Origin: Pomphorhynchus laevis
Lineage: Eukaryota > Acanthocephala > Palaeacanthocephala > Echinorhynchida > Pomphorhynchidae
NCBI GenBank assembly: GCA_012934845.2
Contig: WNNJ02001901.1
Span: 120,612 to 184,611, forward strand
Direction: 5' to 3'
DNA: 64,000 nt
The notes below the pieces were generated by a model that saw only the letters and a list, made by a program, of their open reading frames with translations, did not search any database and was not told the DNA's origin. Positions within the stretch are counted from its first letter, which is position 1. Each line of letters starts with the position of its first letter. Position numbers and translations under genes: made by a program. Positions 42,701 to 51,700 of this stretch are shown piece after piece.

Positions 42701-45700
42701 TTTTATTTAGTTCATTTCAAGTAAATATATCTTGATATCTACTTTCCACCCATCAATTCGGCGGCAATATTATAAAGCATTGATTTGTTTAAAATTTATA
42801 CGTGTTTAAAATATTTTTTAAAAATTTGAAAACTTAAATCTAACTAATTTATATTAAAAGATAAATAAGTTCGTACAAATATTTTTATTTAATAATTCTT
42901 TCAATATGAATCAATTAATATTAATAAAGTATTTTTTAAAATACTATTTTTATTTCAGATAAATAATGGTGTATTTCCAATATTAAATTGTTTCCAATAT
43001 TATATTTCAATATGAATGGGAAATATTTATAAAGTATTTTTTATATATATCGAAAATATACAATGAAAATATAAATATTTTTTTTTACTAATTTTTTAAC
43101 AGTTATTGATTTTTCTTAGTCGCTATTGCGATTCAAGTATTGCACTTCAAAATACGATTTGCTGTTTTCTGTTATTGCAAAAATTGGCATGTTTAAATAT
43201 AACAAATTTAAGAAATTTAACAAATTTTATCCATTACTTTATTCATTATTTATTCATGCATTTAGTCTATCCATTCATTAAATAGATTTTATATATTTCC
43301 AATATTAAATTGTTTCTAATATTGTATTTTAATATTAATCGGAAATATTTATATTTCCATTACTAAAATTTTATTTCCAATGAAAAGTGAATTTAAATTA
43401 ATTTAAGATTTAAAATGTAAACTTCTTTACTTCACGTTAGGTTTGTGTCTGTTAAGCTGCTAAGTGACAGTTAAAATGGTATTTTCTTTTTATTGATTGA
43501 TGGACTAAAAGTAAGATTCAAAACTATAGGAAGATTTAGAAAAACGTGTGTATTGAAAGCGTGTATCTCAATAGTAGTACTTTTTTCGGTATCCCTATAG
43601 AAACGCAAACAGGAACTATCCAATCTTGCTTCAAAATCTGTCGTGAGTGTTCGGTTGCGAAAACTGTCATTTATTTACATGAAATAAATATGATTATTAT
43701 TTTATTTAAATAAATAAAATAACATTTAATTATCTTAAAATGATTTTTTGAAAATTACAATCATGGGTTGATATAATTTTGGCTACGTTTTCTTCAATAA
43801 CGTTTCGATCACCACGATCCACTCGTTATCATCTTAATGTGACTGAGTAAAAAATGTTATTTTATCATGATTTTGAATTACCGAGGATCTTTATTTTTGA
43901 ACAAAAAATATGAACAAATTATTTAATTATTCAAATTTATTGAACAAATTATAATATGGGCAATTGAGTCCATATTATAGACATATTTATTCATATAAAT
44001 ATATTGACACAAAAAATATGGTTATATGTTTATGAGCATGTAGCTCAGCTTTTGAATTTTCGGTAAGAATACGCAGAATAATTGATTTTCAACATTTGCG
44101 AAATCTTATATTGTGTTTTAAGGATTTATAAATAAGTATACTTATCTTAAGGATATACTTATCTTATAGGATTAATATAGTATAAATAAATTATGATGAA
44201 ACAAACTGTTAAAAGCTTTTAATTTGAATATTACATTTATGATGTATAATAATTTAATAATAATTTAATTTTACTGATAAAATAAATATTAAATTTAACC
44301 AAGCTTTCTTTGTTTTTACAAAAAAGATAAATACAAGAGAACGTGTGTCTTCTTCGTAGAGAAATGTCATTATTTTAGCAAGACTGGCTGATACAATCAG
44401 CCTACCATGTTCTTGCCCTTTGGAGCCGTCGCCAGAATGCTGACAGCATTTCCACGTTGGATGGCGATGCTAACGTTTTGGAGGAGGTATGAAGTAGCAC
44501 GTGAATCCCTGGTAACGTGCTTCAATCTTTTTCCTATATCCTTAACAAGAGCCAAAGCGGAAGAGCCCAGTGATCCATAAGACATTTTGATCCATTGGAC
44601 AGTTTAATCTAATATTATAATTATTTTAAATTTTTGTCCATTTCGATTTATTTCGATTTTGTATTTGTTACACAAGATCGTAATTTATAAATTTTAAAAC
44701 TGCATTTATATTCGTAGAATTTACTTCTGAATTGTGCCATACGAAGCAGTGACAAAAATCTACAATTTACTAAGCTATTATCGTTGACCATTCTCAACGA
44801 TATGCTGCCGTTGCTCAAGTATGTCAGAATATTCTTTAAAATAAATTCATAAATTATTGAATTTGGTTTTGATAGCAGAGCCAGCGTACCTTATGTTCTC
44901 ACCTCAAGTGGACTTAATACGGCGAATATTGGAGATAAATTTTCCAGTTTATTTAAACTTCTAATGCATATTTTTATATTCTGTTTGGAAAAATACGAAA
45001 ACGATAGTCGCATAGATGTGAAAATTCAGGTATTTTGTCATTTTTATTTATGATATATTTTTAGTTTTGATTGAATTTTTATTGAATTTTAATAATCAAA
45101 AGTTATGAGTCAGAAAATTGAAGGCTTTGGAAAAATTTGTTTTGTAAAATAGTAAGCATCGAATATTTTGATCAAAAAGTTTTTAAAAATAATAAGAATG
45201 ACTCATTACTTTTGATCAAAAGTAATGAGCCAGAAAAGTAATTTATCTTATTATTAAAAATAATACGATAAAAATTTATTAATATAAAATCTTTGAATGT
45301 TAAATGTAAATAAAAAAATTCAGATTTCAGATCTTTTTATAATTTAATTAGTAAAAAATTATAGTCAAAATTATTTTCCTATAATTATTTAAAATTTTAA
45401 AAGTATGTTTTATTGGTTTAATACTCCTTTTACGTCTGTCATGGACGATTTGCGTCCGTCATGAGATTATAGATTTTTTATTGTTCAAGAGTATTGTTCA
45501 AGAGCATTTTTGTTGCACAAACGATCATACATTTTGTAAAGTTACGCCTTACTTTGAAAATTATTTTGAAAATCAGAAAATCAGATAAATTTTAACTTTG
45601 TATGTCCAGCATTATCGCACGTCAGTTACATTCAATGGGCCGAACGAAGTTTTATGCTCTAATATTTAGAAGTCGAGCGAACAGAAAAATTCAAAAGATT

Positions 45701-48700
45701 ATTCTGAAAGTTGATAAAATGTAGCCACATCGCTCGGAAGCGCTGATTCATAGGCTTAAAAATAGCTAAAAATTATAAATTCTTATAATTTTTTTTACTT
45801 TCAACAATTTTATTAAAAACGTGACATTCACAAATTATTCATAATTTAATCTTATATAAGCTATTATGTAATTATTATATAAGCTATTATGTAAGCTATT
45901 ATTATTATAAGCTATTAATTATTATATAAGCTATTACATAATAGCTTATTATATAAGCTATTATGTGATTATATGATATTATTAGATAATCTGATATTAT
46001 TAGATTATTAGATTAATCTGATATTAATCTAATAGATATTAAACAAAAACTAAAAAGTTTAAACTTAAAAAAGTTTTATTTTTATTTTTCGATAAATTTA
46101 AATACTGCAACTTATCATGTACTTTCCGAAACAATAATTATATTATAAGTTGATTGTTCACTCATTTTAAATTATATTTAATTAGTGGAGAGAGTTCAAT
46201 TATTATTGTTAAATTAAAGTCAAATTTTCGATAGCTAACTGCTATCATCCTTATGACAAAATTATTTTGTTCTGATAGCAGTTAGATATAATTATGTTTT
46301 TGCCAATTTTGTATATGAACGACAACATGTTGCTATGGACAATGTGACGAAATAAATATCTAAATTTTTAAATATATTTTAACATATATGTTTACCGTTT
46401 TATATCTAAAACAGTAATTTCTACTTGTGATTGAACAAAATGTTCGATAATTATTTGTTTATTAGCTTAATATTGAAACACAATATAATTATTTTTGTTC
46501 TGAAATTAAAAAACAATCTCCGTAACAATTTATATCAATTCTATTAGAGATTATAATTGCATTTTATAATTACAACAGATTACAAATTGGCTTTCTTTGC
46601 ATGAACAAGTTATTGAAATGGTGCTACAAGAGTTTGGTATTGAAAAAGAATCGACCATTGCGTCAATTTCTTTGGCCATCAATGTTGTATCTGTATTAGT
46701 TCATATAGGTAAGATGATTGTACATTAATCCATTTGAGTAAACATTTCAAATTCTGTTATTTGTCATAAATATAAATTTGTTGGTAATTATTTTTTTATT
46801 TAAATTTACTTTATTTTAGATTTTATTACATCAATAAAATTGAATTTTTATTTGACTAATAAACAAATTTATTTTACTCTTTCCTATTCAATCAATTATA
46901 AAAACACGAGTAAAAAATCTATATTTATTTAAATATTATTGTTAATTTGAGTTATATGGCAACAATGTCTCGAATTATTATTGGTAAAATTGTTACATTA
47001 TTCTTTTTGGACATTATCAATTTTCTTAAACCCGGCATCTTCACATTATTTAGATGTTTTTATTATCAAATTCTATTTAATTCATTTTATATTTTATTAA
47101 TTAATATGAAATATTTCCTTTAGGTGAATTGTTCAACGACAAAGGATTTTCAAGAATTTGTCGTAGCCTTTCTGAAAAGTCTTTGCATTCAGATCTTCTT
47201 AATTACAACAGCATAGAAAGTGCATTTAGCAAATTCCAAGAATCAACTAAATACAAAAACATTGCCACTTTACTCAGGGCGAGCAGTCTTATTATATCTT
47301 GCACAAGCCTAAGAATATTAAGTACGTTTCATTTTTCAATAACCTTCCATTTTATTAGTACATTTATTGCTAAATTATATGATACATACCAGATTTGTAG
47401 AACTATATGATCGAAACTACTCTGTTAAAATATTTTCGCAAGAGGAAGCAATATATGAAAACTTTATGTAACAGTTGCTCAAACAAATACTATCTAATTT
47501 CCACGGCAAGCAATGAACTAAGTATCTGCGCAATTGACATCTCTAAACTTGACGGAACTCATAGAAAAATAAATAAATGCTAAAGTTAAAATTACTAACT
47601 TTACTATTATATTTTATATTTTAGATGAATTTAATTTACTTTGTAGGCTTAATTGTTAATGGTTGCATGAAAAATATAGTTATTTTTATCTGTCAGTTTT
47701 CTTTCGCTAACTTATTTTTGGATTTTTCGTATAGAAATTATCGAAAATTTTATTTGTTTTCTAACATGTTAGCATCGCTCGTTAACAAAAATTTAACACA
47801 CTATGAAGCAATTACGTTTAATCGGTCTTTAATAAAATTCTTTCTTGATTTATAACTAGAAATTATGTTGTTCAATCAAAATTCAATATTATACTTATGT
47901 TAGCTGCGCTCTTGAACTTTAACTCATCAATATTTTATATTAATGAAAATACCTAAATAAACACCTTAACCCCTCAAGAAATATCTTAACGAAAATATTT
48001 ACTATTTAACTTAATCAACAAGAATTTTGAACTTTGATCTATCGATATTTTAACTATTTTAATTTCGCTTTATTGCAATTTCCGTATATTATCTGTACAT
48101 TTTACGTTCAAGATACTTTTATTACGTGGATATGTTTTATATATATATAATCATATTTCACATTATACTTTTTATTTTGTTTTTTTTTTCATTTGATTTA
48201 AAAATAATTTACAAAGGTCTTATCAATTGAAATGGAATGTCAATATCACCCAAAATGACTCTATATTTATAAAGTTCATTAAAACTTGTTCATTGTAAAT
48301 ATTCAAAGTTCATTAAACATAAACGTTTTTCTACAAATCTAGGATGTGTGCAATATTTGTTAAGTTAATAAAATTTGATAGAATTCGATAATAAAACTTG
48401 ATACATACATTTTTTGTTAAATGTATGTCAAGTGAAAAAGCATAAGATTTCCGTTATAAGAAATTGTAACGTAATTGGGGTAAAATAGACAAAAATAAAA
48501 TGTGACTATAAGTAGGTGATTAGGAGAACGGGATTTTAAAAATTTCGCTAACGAACTAGATTATCCGTTGTTTGAGTTCTAGCTCTGTTTTAGACATTAT
48601 CAATATAGTGTCATAGATATTACAGTCTATATTTTAATTATACATGTCTTTTATTTTCTATATAATTAACTAAACGTATTTCTGTAAACATTATTTTGTG

Positions 48701-51700
48701 ATACTATTTATTATAATTTGTAAATATTCTTATGGTTTGAAGATTATGCAAATGCTATTAAAGAACCTTCTAGACATTCGGTGTTATAGTCAAATTTACG
48801 GTAATTGTTTAATCTGTCACATTTGAATACGAGATTATTGTTGATTTTGTATATAATATGTGTCGTGTTAGAAATTGATCAAATTTGGTGTTTTCTTCAA
48901 AAAAAAACATTTACTCATTTATGAAATTTATATTTTTTAATATTTTCTTTGGGTACTTATTTAATGAGAAGATCCTATCTTTTTATTTGTAAATTTCTTT
49001 TTTCATAAAAATCTTATTATAAAGTCTGTTGAATAAAAAACGATTCAACAAACATATAAAACACTTATTGGTCAAATAATTCTATTAAAATATAAAAATA
49101 TATTAATTCTACTCTTTATCATATGAAAGATATACATAATTATAATTATATTTATTTATAATTTGTTTACGTTTCTTATAAATCTATACCCTAAACGTGC
49201 TGATAATTAGGCCAGGCTAATGGATTTATTGATCGTCTGATTGGATTTGCACGCTGTTTACTTACAAGCCAAATTGTTCGCAAATATGAGCAATTACAAG
49301 CAAATAAATATTTGGAAAGCTCTAGTCTCCTCTCATCAAAATATGTCCAGACTACGAAAAACGTAAACGTTTGATCATTTTCATTTTTGCCTAAGTTTAC
49401 TTGTTTTTAGTTAAAGGAATTACAAGATTTTGAATATAAATTGAAATATCACAGGTGCAGTCGAAACGCTGTAAAGGACATAGCTATTTGGTCCAATCGT
49501 AAATTTCGATGACTTTCTGTTTCGATTTTCATTAGACGATTATGTTTAGAAATTGTGGAGCAGATTGTAACACTAGTTTGGCTGCATATAGAAGATAAAT
49601 TGTCCGTAATAGAACCAGGTATCGTGTATATACTTAAATTCGAGTTTAGATGCGATGCTAAAATCGGTTTGTAAATAAACCCGTTTAATAAAAGCCATTT
49701 TTATATAGGTAACGAGCAAGCATTGCAAATTAGACATACAACAATACAGATGTATCACAAACAGTAAAATATTTGTACCTGTGCTCAACAAAAATTATTT
49801 CATGAATAAAATATAATAATTTAAAATTGATTAAAATTTTAATGACTATTTTCTACTATGCGCACTGCTTTAATCATATTTATATGCCTATTTAGCTTAT
49901 GAGGTCCTCCAATACTGAAATGTGGCTTACTGCTGTTGGTTTATAGATTGGATTAGAGTAACATGCGGAATAAAATAATCAAAAAATTTTTAATAGTAAT
50001 AATGACTGCACAATTATATTAACTTAAAATAAGGAAACAAACTTTAGATGACTAATTTGAAAATTGCAATTAACTGCAAAATAGCTAGGTTTTCAAATTT
50101 TCGATAGATCCTTCCCCTACCTACGCTGATTTTTTTTTGAAATCAGAAAAGACTTCAATTAAATTTGCAAAAATTTAATGGGAAAGTCTTTCATTAAATC
50201 TAATTGCCAATAAAAGCAGGCAACTCGAGTCATCGTCAGCCCACATTAAAAGTGGCAACACGTGAAACCTATGTATTGAATTAGTATCTGATGAGGTCTA
50301 TTAATACTGAAATGTAGCGTACTGCTGTTGGCTTATAGATAGGGTAACGTGCAGAATAAAAATAGTCATCAAAATTTCAATGGTAAAAGTGATCACAGGT
50401 ACATCAACTTAAAATAAGGAGACAAACTATAAATGACTAGTTTGATAATAGTAATTTATTTTAAAAAATAGGTAGGTTTTCAAATTGAAGGTTGCACCTT
50501 CCCCTATCAACGCTGATTTATTTGAAATCATAAATGCTTTCAATTAAATTTGAAAAATTTAATAAGAAAGTCTTTCATTAAATCTAATTGCCTATAAAAG
50601 CAGACGAGTCGAGTCATCGTCAGCCAACATTAAATGTACCGAATATGGTTAACGTAACGTGCAGAATAAAAATAGTCATCAAAATTTCAATGGTAACAAT
50701 GACTGCACAGGTATATTAATCAATACAATGTCTGCACAGGTATGTATATTAATCTTTTCAAAGTTGATTATTCGAAATAAGCCAGCTAGCACATAAAATT
50801 TGAAAGTTTTTTAATTAACCGAATCACTTACTATTCAGATTACTGATCACTGATTATTTCTGATTATTTAGAAAGTGCATTCATTATTTAAATTTTGCAG
50901 GTATTTTTAGGATTTTTAAGAAATAACCATACATTTTTTATAATGTATGTTATTTATAATAATTGTTGTTATATGTTATGTTATTGTAGTTATTTATAAT
51001 GATTTTTTATTTACATTTTTTGTATTTTAGTTAGCTTTTAATTATTTAGAAATTAATGATTATTTAGAAATTACATTAATTATTTAAATGTTGTACGTAC
51101 TTTTAATGATTTTTAGAAATCATTGTAGGTTTTTGATAAATAATTATTGAAGCTGAATCAAAGGAGAGACGAAATTAGTTTTGATATTTCGCTAACTTCT
51201 GTTAGCATCTTCAGAAAATTACAATGTTTTTTAAAATGTACATGCTTATATAAAAAAGTTCAAAACGATCACCGCCATTTGCTATGGGCAGGTGCTGCTG
51301 TTAATATCGCTAACATCAGCAGCACCTACCCATAGCAAATGGCGGTGATCGTTTTGAACTTTTTTATAAGCATGTACGTTTTAAAAAAACATTGTAGATT
51401 GTTATACTTTGCTAAATAAAGCATTATTGTAATTTTCTGAAGATGCTAACCGAAGCTAGCGAAATATCAAAAACAATTTCTTCTTTCCTTTGATCCAGCT
51501 TCAATAATTATTTATCAATAATGGATCATTATCAACTATTTAATTTGTAGGTTATTTTTCATTGTTTTTAGAAATAGCATTCATTTTTCAATATTTTAGA
51601 TATTTTTAGCAATTGTTTAAGCCCCTTTTCTAATGTGCTAACGTTTCATCAAAATGCTCATATTTTTCACAGCTTCACTCATACAATATGTTGCGTTCAC

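Larger units (their letters stand above)
49895..50715 (+). repeat. Tandem repeat of about 385 bp carrying a core-promoter-like unit
   Basis: Two copies (about 49,895-50,252 and 50,283-50,640) plus a third partial one to 50,715 share AATACTGAAATGT-GC-TACT, CTTCCCCTA-C-ACGCTGATTT, AAGTCTTTCATTAAATCTAA and ATAAAAGCAG-C-A-TCGAGT. Copies differ at many positions. No coding frame. It may be an LTR-like or other retroelement 5' region; family unknown. Confidence 0.75.

Noticed and set aside
50285-50315. CTGATGAG followed by GAAA in the TATA-bearing repeat, as a hammerhead core
   Set aside because: The bases between do not form stem II and the other copy has a changed core box.
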